Assembly (NCBI GenBank): GCA_018873245.2
Contig: JAEMBT020000001.1
Span: 14,300,220-14,364,219, forward strand
Reading direction: 5' to 3'
From: Archegozetes longisetosus
Taxonomy: Eukaryota; Arthropoda; Arachnida; Sarcoptiformes; Trhypochthoniidae
DNA: 64,000 nt
The notes beneath the pieces are model-generated. The model made no database searches. It was not told the origin of the DNA and saw only the letters and a program-made list of their open reading frames with translations. Position 1 is the first letter of the stretch. The number at the start of each line of letters is the position of its first letter. Both the position numbers and the translations under genes were made by a program. This document shows, piece by piece, positions 39,419 to 50,447 of this stretch.

Positions 39419-40471
39419 ATGTCAGACTTGACAATAGATCCGTCGATTATATTACCAGGAGACGATATAACACCTAAAATACAACATAAAGGTAATAACG
39501 AGTCAACAAAAGTCATTATCGGACCAGGACTTAGACGCGAGCATAAGGACCAAATCGTCGCTGTCAAATGTGGACAATTAGTGAGCCGCAAGAATAATAT
39601 TTATTGGATTGATTCGTATGAGAAGAGATATATCGCCTGTAAAGGTGATCGAGTTATTGGTTATGTTACTAGTAAAGGATCGCTTTCCGTACGAGTTGAT
39701 ATTGGCACCAATGATACCGCCAGTCTTTCATTACTCTCTTTCCCCAACGCCACAAAGAGAAATAAACCTCCAATTGAGGTTAATATTAATCACATTTATG
39801 TGTTTTTTATTTATTAGTTACTTGTTTAATAGTGTTTAATTGAAATTCGTATTATTTTTGATTGAAGATTAGATGAATCAATGATTAGTTAATAATTGAG
39901 TTGAAAATAATCCATAAACGAACCGAAAGCTAACTAAAAACTAACTAAAAACTAACCTCAACATAAACTAAATTACAACAAACTTAAAATTTGAAAAATA
40001 CGAATAAGTTTTTATGTTGTCTGTTGTCAACATTGATGTTAGACCAAGATCTCTATTAAAGATTTAAAGTCTAATAAATTGTTGTATTGATAGGTTGGAG
40101 ACGCAGTTTATGCCCAGATATTGACTGCTTGTAAAGACATGGAATCAGAATTGGTTTGTATGACAAGTGCCGGAAAGAAAGATGGATTAGGAATACTATC
40201 AAAGACTGGTTATATCGTAACGGTTCCAACAAATATTATCAGAAGAATTCTCGCACCAGATTCTAAACTATTGGAGAGCTTAGGAAAGAAATATAAGTAC
40301 GAGATTGCTATCGGAATGAATGGTCGGATTTGGATTAATGCAAAAAATATTGAAACAACTATTACTATCGCTAATATTATCTCACAGTTAGAATATATCC
40401 CTAAATGTCAATACAATCAGTTATGTAACCAAATACTGCAGGGGTTCGAAGTGGTTAGTCGTAAAAAGTAA
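39419..40471 (+). CDS. EXOSC3: Exosome complex component Rrp40 (EXOSC3)
   Basis: Two exons, 39419-39778 and 40094-40471, joined in phase 0 at PPIE/VGDAVYAQ; 245 aa, close to the human 275. Rrp40 is one of three S1/KH cap subunits that thread RNA into the nine-subunit exosome barrel for 3'-5' processing and decay in nucleus and cytoplasm. Visible landmarks: an N-terminal domain (VIIGPGLR, KCGQL), an S1-like middle (KGDRVIGYVTSK, SLSLLSFPNATKRNKPP), and a C-terminal KH domain with the GxNGRIW motif (IGMNGRIWINAK). The start MSDLT is the first ATG and has no competing upstream start. The 315-bp intron has donor GAG/GTTAAT and acceptor TTGATAG. The gene runs divergently from Abl. Confidence 0.95.
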
Positions 40472-41820
40472 TTGTTATTAAATTCTAATTTTTGATCACA
40501 AAGTTTCATCCAAAGTGCTTGTGGTGCACTCACTCTTTAAGTATTGATTGATAATTATTTTTAATTGTCTAATATTTTTAATACAAGTAATGCTCGACAC
40601 AAGATATTTCTGATTGAGATAATTTAAATGGAATCAACAAAATAAAAGTATTTATATATTGAATACAAGTAATAATTTAATTAAAATTTATGCAGAATAA
40701 AAAGGAATTTGAACAAAAGAGTAAATGAACAATTATAAAATCGATTCTATTATCAGTGAAATTCAAAATGGAGTATTGAACCAAGATTGTATGAGACTCT
40801 CGTTCGGTCTTCAATAGAATTAGGATTAATAATTATACTCAAAATAAAGTTAACGCTTCAATGACAATTATCATTATGAAGAGTGGATAACACTTATTTT
40901 AGTTGAGCGAACTCTAATCAACTGAGTTGTAATCAAAGCTTTTATAATAAGTGCTGCGATGCACGAAACTTTTGTCCATCCTATTAGATTCATGGAATCG
41001 GCCTTAAGTTGAGTGTTTATAGACTCCTCATCACTCCCCAACCCAACGGAATTTCGCAATATATAACTTGAACTCTCGTTGAGTAAGAGGGCTTCATTGG
41101 CCATAATTTTATGATGAAAGTATTTTTCGACAATTATTTGAGAAATCTTCGCTTTGAACTACTAATATACAGCAAATAATGATTTGCTAGAGGTCCACAG
41201 CAAAAACTATAAGAGATAGAGTAAAGTTAACTTCATGTTTAGATTTTACTTTTAAAATATACATTAAAATAAAGTTTATTTCAATAGTCAATATGAGAGC
41301 CTCGGCCCTAATTATATCATTAGTTCTCTCATGATAATTAGATGATAGATTTACAAATAATTCAATATTATTTTCAAGAAAAATAAGAGCTTACTTTACA
41401 TTTTTAATGAGAATGTCATGCGAATAGCTGTTTCTATCCTCTTTTTTCAACATCGAAAAACTATGCATTTTATTCGATTAATTTTTGATTATAGTCATCA
41501 TTAACAAAATTGGTCATAATTTGTGCCACGGGAGCCTGACATACCATTCCCGCCACTGGTATGCCAAAACTAGTTGGGTTATCAGCGCTTGTGCCCGATA
41601 GCAGCATAACCAATACATATTACCGGAAGTCTTAGCCAACCTTAGAAGGCTATTTCCCGCCGCCACCACGGAGAGGTGATCCCATTTTCGGACACATACG
41701 CTTTGGGTTGCCTTTTAGGCCACAGGCCCCATATTAACGAGGTAGACACCCTTCGCAGAATCCATCTGTGGATTAAAACTGAAAGTTGTTAAATTAATCT
41801 TTTCTACCTTGACTTATATC
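40472..41820. other. Spacer downstream of EXOSC3, with GC-rich block
   Basis: Mostly AT-rich. The block at about 41525-41790 is strikingly richer in G+C than its surroundings (for example CCCGCCGCCACCACGGAGAG and GGCCACAGGCCCCAT). It has no long open frame or inverted ends and resembles an inserted repeat of unknown class. It abuts the hAT derivative that begins at 41821. Confidence 0.5.
40874..41104 (-). CDS. Small hypothetical protein, 76 aa
   Basis: An ATG-started frame (MANEALLLNESSSYILRN) of less AT-biased composition than its surroundings. It has an acidic, serine-rich N-terminal half and one possible membrane segment (MNLIGWTKVSCIAALIIKAL) followed by a basic tail. No family is recognised. 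It lies on the minus strand, tail-to-tail with EXOSC3, about 400 bp away. It could be a genuine small membrane protein, a lone exon, or chance. No splice partners were identified. Confidence 0.3.
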   Translation of the reverse strand: MANEALLLNESSSYILRNSVGLGSDEESINTQLKADSMNLIGWTKVSCIAALIIKALITTQLIRVRSTKISVIHSS

Positions 41821-42473
41821 CAGGGCAAGTATTTTTCGGGAAATCCCGATAATTTTCCCTAAAGTTATTCCTCGGGAATTTTATATTAATGTACTTGTGG
41901 TCACTTCAGGCTTCTATAAAAATAATTTGAATGTCCCGATTTTCCCGATTTTAAGCTTCTCGTGAGTTTTTCCCGATTTAGAACGTTTTGTTTAAAATAT
42001 GAGATTTTTAAAAGTTTTATCTCATTTTGACTTAAAAATATAACGAAAATATTAAAAAATTGATCACAACTGTAATCAAAAATTCATTATCTTGATAAAG
42101 CTTTATAGAAATATTTTTTGAAAGTAATAGTTATGAGCATCGTTTGAACAGAGAATATGCGCCTTTGGTATCTGTGTATGCCGAGCGCTCTTTCACTGTG
42201 TATAAAAATCTTTTGACAGAAGATCGGCAGTGTTTTTCACCTGAAAACTTGGAGATCAATCTAATTATACAGCACAATAAATTTTTGAAGGACTGTTAAT
42301 ACAGTTTAATACATTTGAAGAAAGAAAACAACTATTTTTCGTTGTATTATGATTGAAAATGAAGTTTTTTTAAACTCCCGATTTTTGCTTTTTAAGTCCC
42401 GATTTCGGTTCTTTTAAGCTCCCGATTCCCGACCGATTTGACCACTTTAAACTCCCGAAAAATACTTGCCCTG
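41821..42473 (+). mobile_element. hAT transposon, internally deleted
   Basis: Ends CAGGGCAAGTATTTTTCGGG at 41821 and its inverted copy ending 42473 (CCCGAAAAATACTTGCCCTG). The flanking 8-mers CTTATATC and ATTATAAT are imperfectly alike, consistent with an eroded 8-bp target duplication. The plus strand keeps the last 45 codons of the transposase at 42162-42299: SVYAERSFTVYKNLL, EDRQCFSPENLEINL. This is the conserved hAT C-terminal dimerisation domain. The catalytic part is gone. Several TCCCGATTT subterminal repeats lie near both ends, as usual for hAT. Confidence 0.85.
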
Positions 42474-42477
42474 ATTA

Positions 42478-42600
42478 TAATATAGAAACTATTCTCAATT
42501 TTGATCAGATTTAATTAAATTATATAAATAATAGAGTTTTTAAAAAAAGTATATTGATCTTATTATTCCAGAGAAAATAATTTATATATAAAGGGGCTGG
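42478..42600. repeat. Truncated inverted copy of the 51-kb fold-back repeat
   Basis: Read on the minus strand this segment (CCCCTTTATATATAAATTAT, then AGTATATTGATC inverted) aligns with 50770-50880. It marks the outer edge of the inverted duplication that also carries the two channel genes. The homology stops where the hAT element begins. Confidence 0.55.
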
Positions 42601-42983
42601 GGCTAATGTTGTATTGGAATTTCCTTTATGAGACTAGAAGTCAATGTATTTCTCATATTTTTGCAGTATCTTTGAGATATCACGCACATTGCTATGTTAT
42701 ACAGTATACCAAATAGTTGCAACATAGAATTCGATGAGCCTTGCATTAGCATTGAAGTCAAAAATACGATATATTTTAAATAGAATTAATATAAGTTAGT
42801 AGATCTAATCGCTTTTACTTTCTTAATCATATTGTTATGCAATTAGTTTTAACCAATTGATTTAAATTACAGATTAATAAATACTTATTATTAGTAAGGA
42901 ATGTGTGTTTTACATAAAATTGAATCTTTTAATAGTTTAAATGTACCGCAATAATTAACACCCTATTGAGAACTAAACTCAAA

Positions 42984-45369
42984 ATGTTTGGACTATGCAA
43001 AAAACTTCACCAACTTTTTTCCTCAAACATAATAAGAAAAATTGTACGTGTCGTGATATTAATACTATTTATATATCAGACAATTGATTTGACTATAAAT
43101 TATATGCATTATGAAACTATTGTTGACTTGAAGTCTAAACATATGTTACATGACTTACCATCCATTACGATATGCAGCAAGAGATTTTATGAAACACAGT
43201 CATTTAAATATGATCATAAAATATATTCAATTGAATTTAACTCAAATATAGCATGTGTAGTGATTTTTAGAAATAATTCTAATAAATAATTCTAATGAGT
43301 TATCTAAACCGATAATAAGTGTAAAAACGTATTCACCATTATGTATCACATTATTAAGTAATCTTATCAATGAGTTTGAAGCAAAAGATCATGGATTTGC
43401 TACAGGTTTAACGATAAAATCGAGAGATTTAAATATTTCGAGCGTCAATATGAATATTCATGGAACTAAAACACCTCCAAATATATTAAGTAATTCTTTC
43501 AATTTGAGGGAAGATTTCTTTTATCAAATCGAATTGGATGCTTTTCATGAAATATTACTACCATCTCCATATCAGACTGATTGTCGAAATTATGATTCAT
43601 ATTCTGGTGTAAATAATGTATCGAAATCTCAAGAAGACTGTATTGTCAAACATATGATGAAGAGAGAGTCTGAAAAATTTAAATGTCACAAGAAATGGTT
43701 TTATGGTGATGTTAACTTTTTCAATAAAACCTTTTGCATGGAAAAGTATTGTAACGTAAAGCTTGAGAGAAACATTTTGAAAAAGGCATGCAAAAGGAAT
43801 TGTAATAATATTTATAACATCGAAACAATCAAAAGTAGCAATGATTACGTTTTGCTCAAAGGATACATAGGTGCATTCTTTACCAAATCAACTGAAGAGG
43901 AAATGTTTTATATTCATAACCCGAAAATGGATTTAATCGGATATTTGTGTTCGATCGGCTCAATATCTTCGATGTGGTTCGGAATCTCTTTTTTTCACTT
44001 CACTAATCAATCATTCGTGAAGATTTTTCAAATAGTTAATTCAGTTCTGATAACAATTGGTGTGAATTTACATTCTATTATCAAGATTCGATCAGAAATT
44101 AAACCTCAATTTATATTCGTTTGGTTACTTAAGTTAATATTCTTTTGTCTTATGTCATATCAAGTGAGTGAAGTTATTGTAGACTATCTAAATGAAGAAA
44201 CAATTACTCGTTTGAGTATAGAACAAATCAAAACACTACCAAAATTAACTTTTTCAGTACTTCTTTTCAGTGAAGAAATATTCGAGGAAATATTGCGCAA
44301 TTACTTTAGTAATTCATTGGATGCAGAAAATGTCAAAAATATTTACTCAGAACGTCAATTAAAGGATAAATTATATTTTGATATATTCTCTAGAGTATTA
44401 AATGAAGGAAAATTCGAAGAATTCAAAGTTTATTCAAGTTATGAAAAATTTTTCAAATCGTGTAAAATTGAGATTCACAATAAAAAAATTGCGTGTCCTG
44501 AACCTCAATTACAATTCGACACATCGTTGAGCCATTTGGGAAATTTCTATTTTGGTAATTTAAATGAGAGTTTTAAACAATTGTTGTATAATATGGATAT
44601 TGGAAAAAATTTGGAGAAAATTAGTTTTGAATTTCCAATAAGTTCATTAGATGGTTTAGTTTATATTGGTTCGTTCTCGGCAATCAACTCTGAAGTAATT
44701 TATTTCTATCCAAAAACAAAAGTCAATTCATTCTTCAGTTCGTATTCAATAAAATCATTAAATACAAGGAAAAACTTTTGTAATTCTTATTCTAACGATC
44801 AAATTATTTACTCTAGTCATGAGCCAGAATATTGTCGATCTAATTGCCTCATCGATGTTTTTATCAGGGAATATAAATGCTTAATTAGAGATGGAGCCAC
44901 TATGTTTCTTGATTTAGAAGAGCACTTGAAAACGAAAAATTACAAATTCTGTAAATCAGATATTTTTCCTAATCAATCTTTTTTATTAGAAAGTGTAGAG
45001 TATTGTGAGTCTAAATGTGGTCGTGATTGCAATTCGATTCACTTTAATTTCGTTACTAGATCGTACAAAACGCTTAACTCAACAAGCTTCAATTTGATCC
45101 CAATCGGTTCTGATCATCTAAGATATACCGAAACTTTGAAAACGGACTTTAATGCATTCATTTATAATTTAGGTGGGGTTTTAGGCATATGGTTTAGCCT
45201 ATCTTCTCTTTCTTTGGTTGATTTAATTACACTAATGATTAAATTTTGTCGAAAAATCAAACGACTATTTTATGAATATAAAAATGACTCAACCCTGCGA
45301 AAACTTGCCATAAAAAGATACGATTTATCTCTATTTGCAAAAGTTCATCTAAAAACTTATCCAGACTGA
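42984..45369 (+). pseudogene. DEG/ENaC-like double-subunit channel, left copy (frameshifted)
   Basis: Single-exon gene. It has a 102-codon N-terminal frame (from MFGLCKKLHQLF) and a 639-codon frame from 43450. Between them the sequence AAATAATTCTAAT occurs twice in tandem (about 43272-43297); the extra 13 bp shifts frame. Without it, coding reads on as NSNELSKPIISVKTYSPLCIT, matching the intact copy at 48-50 kb. The protein family is the amiloride-sensitive/degenerin sodium channels. As in the right copy, there are two successive channel units, with filter-like motifs WFGISFFH and WFSLSSLS before the helices ending each unit. One Cys of the CKC pair in the first extracellular domain is Phe here (SEKFKCHKK). 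The more upstream ATG of the right copy is out of frame here. AATAAA lies at 45417. Confidence 0.85.
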
Positions 45370-45964
45370 TTAAAAGTCATTTCAATGTATTCAATGTATT
45401 TAAATACATTCTTATGAATAAATTCTAATTTAAAAAACTATTCATTTTTCGTCTTGTATTTCAACTCTCTTAAAAGTCTATTTGACTTCAGATTAAAATT
45501 CAAAACTGCTTCAAGTTTTCTAATTTTTCTTCTAATAATATTTAAGAACACACATTTTAAAATAAATTTCAAAGTTATTTTTAAAACGAATAAATAATGT
45601 TCACTTAGATATCTTGACATCTGATAAGAACTTTGTGATACTTCTGAATTTGAGTCTTGTTCAGATTTAGCTGAATTGAAAGCAAAGTTAAGCCAAAACA
45701 AAGTTATTTCTGAATTAAGTTTAGTTTAAGTTGATTTCTGCCATAAATATAAAATTAATAAAATTTAAATTGATGTAATGTTGATTCAATAGGTTGAAAA
45801 AATCCACACAAACTTTGATTTTTGTAACATTTTTGTTGGTGAATAAAAACAGAAGTTATTGCACATAGGATTAATGTAATAATAGATAAGTAATTTTATT
45901 TTAGTTAATTGCTGAGAGCGGCCTTTTGTCCGTAGTTATGAGAATTCGGGTTTATTACGCGACA

Positions 45965-46695
45965 ACGGTTACGGTTATATGATACAACTCAGGGACAGGG
46001 TACTTCCAGTGACCCGACCCCTCAATATATATATCCTTGGACTCAGCTCAATGAGACGAGTTCATCGATATCCCACTTAGGACCCTAAGGCCCAGCTACA
46101 AAAAGTTGGGCCTAGGTCCCTAGTAGCCGGACCTAGGATTATGTATTGAGTGTCAATATGACCGGAGGCTCGAGTGGAGTTTACATATCAAATATGGTGG
46201 TCCTAGGCTAGGTCTTGGGATTTTAGTCCAACTTGCATATTCAAATTTCTCTTTAAAATGATCAAGTATCCACGTGCGTGATTTAACCTAAGTGAAAATT
46301 GCGTCAGATCGCGTTCCTCTCTTCGCGATCTGACGCTATAGTCAACTTAGGTTAAATCGGGTTCGTGGTGGTTAGGTTATATGAGTCGCCAATAGGTACA
46401 ATTAAATATCATGACTATACTGTTTAAGTAATAAAGTTAAGTCTCAAGACCTGGCCCTAGGACCACCATATTTGATATGTGAACTCCACTCGAGCTTCCA
46501 GTCATATCGATACGCAACGCACGGTCTCAGGTCCAGCCACTAGGGACCTAGGCCCAACTTTTTGTAGCTGGGCCCTAGGGCCCCAAGTGGGTATCGATGA
46601 ACTCGTCTCATCGAGCTGAGTCCAACGATATATATATTGAGGGGTCGGGTCACTGAAAGTACTCTGTCCCTGAATTGTATTATATAACCCCGTTT
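45965..46695. mobile_element. Fold-back element with long arms and a nested palindrome
   Basis: Two arms of about 250 bp (left 45965-46230, right about 46445-46695) are inverted copies. Shared blocks include TCAGGGACAG, GTGACCCGACCCCTCAATAT, CAGCTACAAAAAGTTGGGCC and CATATCAAATATGGTGGTCC. Between them, 46275-46365 is a second palindrome (GATTTAACCTAAGT and GCGTCAGATCGCG, inverted to CGCGATCTGACGC and ACTTAGGTTAAATC). A solitary arm occurs at 13575-13835. Non-coding; superfamily not assigned. Confidence 0.8.
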
Positions 46696-47314
46696 TTATC
46701 TTCACTCTATCTTTAATTACTTCTATAACACTTTCGGCAGGATTCAAATCGGGAGAATTTCCAGGCTACATATAGTTACTTCAAAGAAAAAACAAAGTTT
46801 AAGGTCTCGGTTTGAAATCGTATAAATTATTAATATTTCGGTTTTGATAGTATTGGATATTAGAAAGCAAAATTAGACTAGTCAATATCTATGGCGTTTG
46901 TTCCCCAGCTACGGTTGCCGGATCAGATTTGTCTCTAGAAAAACTTGTTCACTAGAAAAAAAATGTCGAATGGCAAATAAAGGAAAATTTTCAAAAATTA
47001 AAAACGATTATATTACTAAATGTATGAGAATACATTTTTGACGGGATGTCTGATGTAAATTGAACAATATTTTATAAGCTGTCATTCATTTTTAAAAGTA
47101 AAACATATCTGTTTTCATTTTTGGTAATTTTTCTGGTCAAATTCCTTTTATCCATTATTGTTATTGCAAAAATAATAATTATTATTATTGAGAATTAAAA
47201 GATATGACATTTAATTTAGCGATCAATAGCAATATGAATAATCACAATTACACTCATTTACAATATAAATAATTATTTTAACTAAAAATGCATGAATTGA
47301 TTTCACTCACTTTA

Positions 47315-47789
47315 TTAACCCTTCGTCACAACTGTGGGGTAAAGTGTTGCCAAGTTTGACTTTAAAAATCTCGCTAAAATCAACAATGTCGTAATTTCTT
47401 GAAAATTTAGCTATTCCCCAGTCATATATCTGACTTTGAATCACAAAAATTCTGATTAATTTGGACTTATAACTTTATTTTAAAAATTAATTTTCTGGTA
47501 ACATGTTTTTGTGAGGATAGAAATTCCCTCTAACATCGCAGTGCTTTGTGTTTACTGTGTTCCAGTGCTGTAAAGTCGCTACTAATAATTTGAGCCGCTA
47601 ATGACGCTGTAGCAGATAATAACTACAAATCAATTAATTAATTAATGAAAACTTTGAAAATAAAGACTAACTTTGATTCTGTGAAAGCATTCGGACTAAC
47701 CTCGAACAGATATAAAGCGTGAAAAACATGGGATAACAATTTACCCCACAGTTAATTTTACGTTTTCAGAAGTTGTGACGAAGGGTTAA
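47315..47789. mobile_element. piggyBac-like MITE
   Basis: Flanked by TTAA at 47315-47318 and 47786-47789, with inverted ends CCCTTCGTCACAACT. TTAA target duplication with CCC-starting ends is characteristic of piggyBac elements. Subterminal TGTGGGGTAAA at the left is mirrored by TTTACCCCACAG near the right end. The 467-bp interior has no transposase. Confidence 0.75.
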
Positions 47790-48035
47790 ATATGTTTTGT
47801 TATTTTTATTACTAAATTAATAATTTTATTTGAAAATATTGATTACACGAGTCATAAATTGATATAATTTGAAGTTTGAAAACTAAAATACAACAATTAA
47901 ATAAATAAAGAAAGAAAATTAGAAATGAAATTTGTTTGACTTTTGAAAATTATATTCCTTGAGATCTGGAAACCGTACCCTAGCATACAGGTAAAAGGTC
48001 TTAAATAACCCGTACATTAGGATGCTTCTAATCAA

Positions 48036-50447
48036 TCAAAATAAATTATCGATAAATTTTTTGCAAATAAAAGTAAGCCGTGTCTTTTTTATGGTAAGTT
48101 TTCGAAACATTGAATAATCTCTGCATTTATGCAATAGTCGTTTGATTATTAGACAAAATTTAATTATTAGTGTAATTAAATCCAAGATAGAAAGAGAAGA
48201 TAAGCCAAACCACAAGCCTAAAAATCCACCAAAATTATAAATCAATCCATTAATGTCTGTCTTCAAAGTTTCAGTATGTCTTAAGTGATCAGAACTGATT
48301 GGAATCAAATTGAAATTTGTTGAGTTCAACATTTTATATGATTTAGTGATGAAATTAAAATGAATTGAGTTACATGCACGACCACATTTAGACTCACAAT
48401 ATTCTAAACTTTCTGATAAAAAAGATTGATTTGAAACAAAATTTGATTTACAGAATTTGTAATTTTTCTTTTTCAAGTGCTCTTCTAAATCGAGAAACAT
48501 AACGACATCATCTCTAGTTAAACATTTATATTCTCTGATAAAAACATCAATGAGGCAATTGGATCGACAATATTCTGGCTCATGACTAGAGTAAATAATT
48601 TGATCGTTAAAATAAGAATTGCAACGGTATTTTCTCGTATTTAATGATTTTAGTGAATACGAACTGAAAAATGAATTGACTGTTGTTTTTGAACGGAAAG
48701 AAATTATTTCATGGTTGTGATCTGTGAACGGACCAATAAAAATAAAACCTAGGAATAAACCTGTTTGAAATTCAAAACTAATTTTCTCCAAATTTTTTTC
48801 AACATCCATATTATGTAACAATTGTTTAAAACTGTCATTTAGATTACCGAAATAGAAATTTCCAAATTTATCTAACGATCTGTATAATTTTAATTGAGGT
48901 TCAGGGCATGCAATTTTCGTGTTTTGAATTTTAATTTCACACGATTTTAAAAAATCTTCATAATTCGAATAAACTTTGAATTCGTCGAATTTTCTTTCAT
49001 TTAACATTTTAGAGAAAATATCATAATATAATTCTTCCTTTGGTCGAGGTTCTGAGTAAGTATTTTTAATATCTTTTATATCAAATGAATTATTAAAGTA
49101 GTTGCGTTCTATTCTCTCGAGCGTTTCTCCACTGAAAAGAGGTACTAAAATAACTAATTTTGGTAGTGTTTTGATTTGTTCTATACTCAAACGAGTAATT
49201 GTTTCTTCATTTAGATAGTCTACAATCACTTCATTCAGTTGATATGACATAAGACAAAAAAATGTTAACTTAAGTAAAGAAACGAATATCAATCGAGGTT
49301 TAATTTGTGATCCAATTCTGATAATAGAATGTAAATTCACACCAATTGTTATCAGAAGTGAATTAATTATGTGAAAAATCTTCACGAATGATTGATTAGT
49401 GAAGTGAAAAAAAGAGATTCCGAACCACATCGAAGATATTGAGCCGATCGAACACAAATATCCGATTAAATCCATCTTCGGGTTATGAATATAAAACATT
49501 TCCTCTTCAGATGATTTCATAAAGAATGCGAATATCAATCCATGAGGTGTAAAGTAATTAATACTATTTTTGATTGTTTCAACGTGGTATGTATTAATAC
49601 AATTCCTTTTGCATGCCTTTTTCAAAATGTTTCTCTCAAGCTTTACGTTACAATACTTTTCCATGCAAAAGGTTTTATTGAAAAAGTTAACATCACCATA
49701 AAACCATTTCTTGTGACATTTACATTTTTCAGACTCTCTCTTCATCATATGTTTGACAATACAGTCTTCTTGAGATTTCGGTACATTATTTACACCAGAA
49801 TATGAATCATAATTTCGACAATCAGTCTGATATGGAGATGGTAGTAATATTTCATGAAAAGAATCTAATTCGATTTGATATATGAAGTCATTCCTCAAAT
49901 TGAAAGAATCACTTAATATATTTGGAGGTGTTTTAGTTCCGTGGATGTTTACGTTGATGTTTGAAATATTCAAGTCACTCGACCTTATTTCTAAATTTGT
50001 GACAAATTTATGATCATTTGCTTCAAAATCATTAAGAAGCTTGCTTAAAAATGTGATACACACTGATGAATACGGTGCTGCACTTATCAACGGTTTAGAC
50101 AATTCGTAGCAATGTTTCCCAGGTTTATTTCTTAGTTGAACTTCACAAAATATATGGGAATTAAATTTAGCTGAATATATTTTCTTTGATAATATTTCAT
50201 AAAATTTTCTACTGCATACTGTAATGGATGGTATCTCATGCAGTGTGCGTTTAGACTTTAAATCGATAACTGTTTCATAATTCAGATAATTTATAGTCAA
50301 ATTAGTTGTTTGATATGTAAACAGTACTAATATCACGAAAGGTACAATTTTTTGAATCAGTTTTGAGGAAAAAATTCGGTAGACTTGATTGCACCGTTCG
50401 AACATTTTGAGTTTGATGCTCAGAAGTGAGTTAATTATTGCGGACAT
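48036..50447 (-). CDS. DEG/ENaC-like channel with two subunits in one chain
   Basis: Intact single-exon frame of 803 aa (or 789 from the internal Met in MFERCNQVYR, which matches the left copy). Unit 1: TM1 about residues 34-52 followed by NYLNYETVIDL and IPSITVCS; a Cys-rich extracellular domain (CRNYDSYSGV, CKCHKKWFYG); then TM2 with filter-like GIS in SSMWFGISFFHF (about 343-345). Unit 2: TM1 about 384-403 followed by DYLNEETITRL; a second Cys-rich domain (CRSNCLIDVFIREYKC, CESKCGRACNSIHF); and TM2 with GLS in GLWFGLSSLSILDL (about 749). DEG/ENaC channels are trimers of two-helix subunits with G/S-x-S filters, used in mechano- and chemosensation. Here two subunits appear fused. Ligand and gating are unknown. 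The conserved N-terminal HG gating dipeptide is not evident. Confidence 0.88.
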   Translation of the reverse strand: MSAIINSLLSIKLKMFERCNQVYRIFSSKLIQKIVPFVILVLFTYQTTNLTINYLNYETVIDLKSKRTLHEIPSITVCSRKFYEILSKKIYSAKFNSHIFCEVQLRNKPGKHCYELSKPLISAAPYSSVCITFLSKLLNDFEANDHKFVTNLEIRSSDLNISNINVNIHGTKTPPNILSDSFNLRNDFIYQIELDSFHEILLPSPYQTDCRNYDSYSGVNNVPKSQEDCIVKHMMKRESEKCKCHKKWFYGDVNFFNKTFCMEKYCNVKLERNILKKACKRNCINTYHVETIKNSINYFTPHGLIFAFFMKSSEEEMFYIHNPKMDLIGYLCSIGSISSMWFGISFFHFTNQSFVKIFHIINSLLITIGVNLHSIIRIGSQIKPRLIFVSLLKLTFFCLMSYQLNEVIVDYLNEETITRLSIEQIKTLPKLVILVPLFSGETLERIERNYFNNSFDIKDIKNTYSEPRPKEELYYDIFSKMLNERKFDEFKVYSNYEDFLKSCEIKIQNTKIACPEPQLKLYRSLDKFGNFYFGNLNDSFKQLLHNMDVEKNLEKISFEFQTGLFLGFIFIGPFTDHNHEIISFRSKTTVNSFFSSYSLKSLNTRKYRCNSYFNDQIIYSSHEPEYCRSNCLIDVFIREYKCLTRDDVVMFLDLEEHLKKKNYKFCKSNFVSNQSFLSESLEYCESKCGRACNSIHFNFITKSYKMLNSTNFNLIPISSDHLRHTETLKTDINGLIYNFGGFLGLWFGLSSLSILDLITLIIKFCLIIKRLLHKCRDYSMFRKLTIKKTRLTFICKKFIDNLF

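Larger units (their letters stand above)
45370..48035. other. Spacer between the convergent channel genes
   Basis: Holds a fold-back element (45965-46695) and a piggyBac-like MITE (47315-47789). A minus-strand frame at 45438-45701 (87 codons, basic, one hydrophobic stretch) has no recognised similarity. The remainder is AT-rich. Confidence 0.6.

Noticed and set aside
45438-45701. 87-codon basic frame between the channel genes
   Set aside because: No similarity, no counterpart downstream of the right gene, AT-driven composition.
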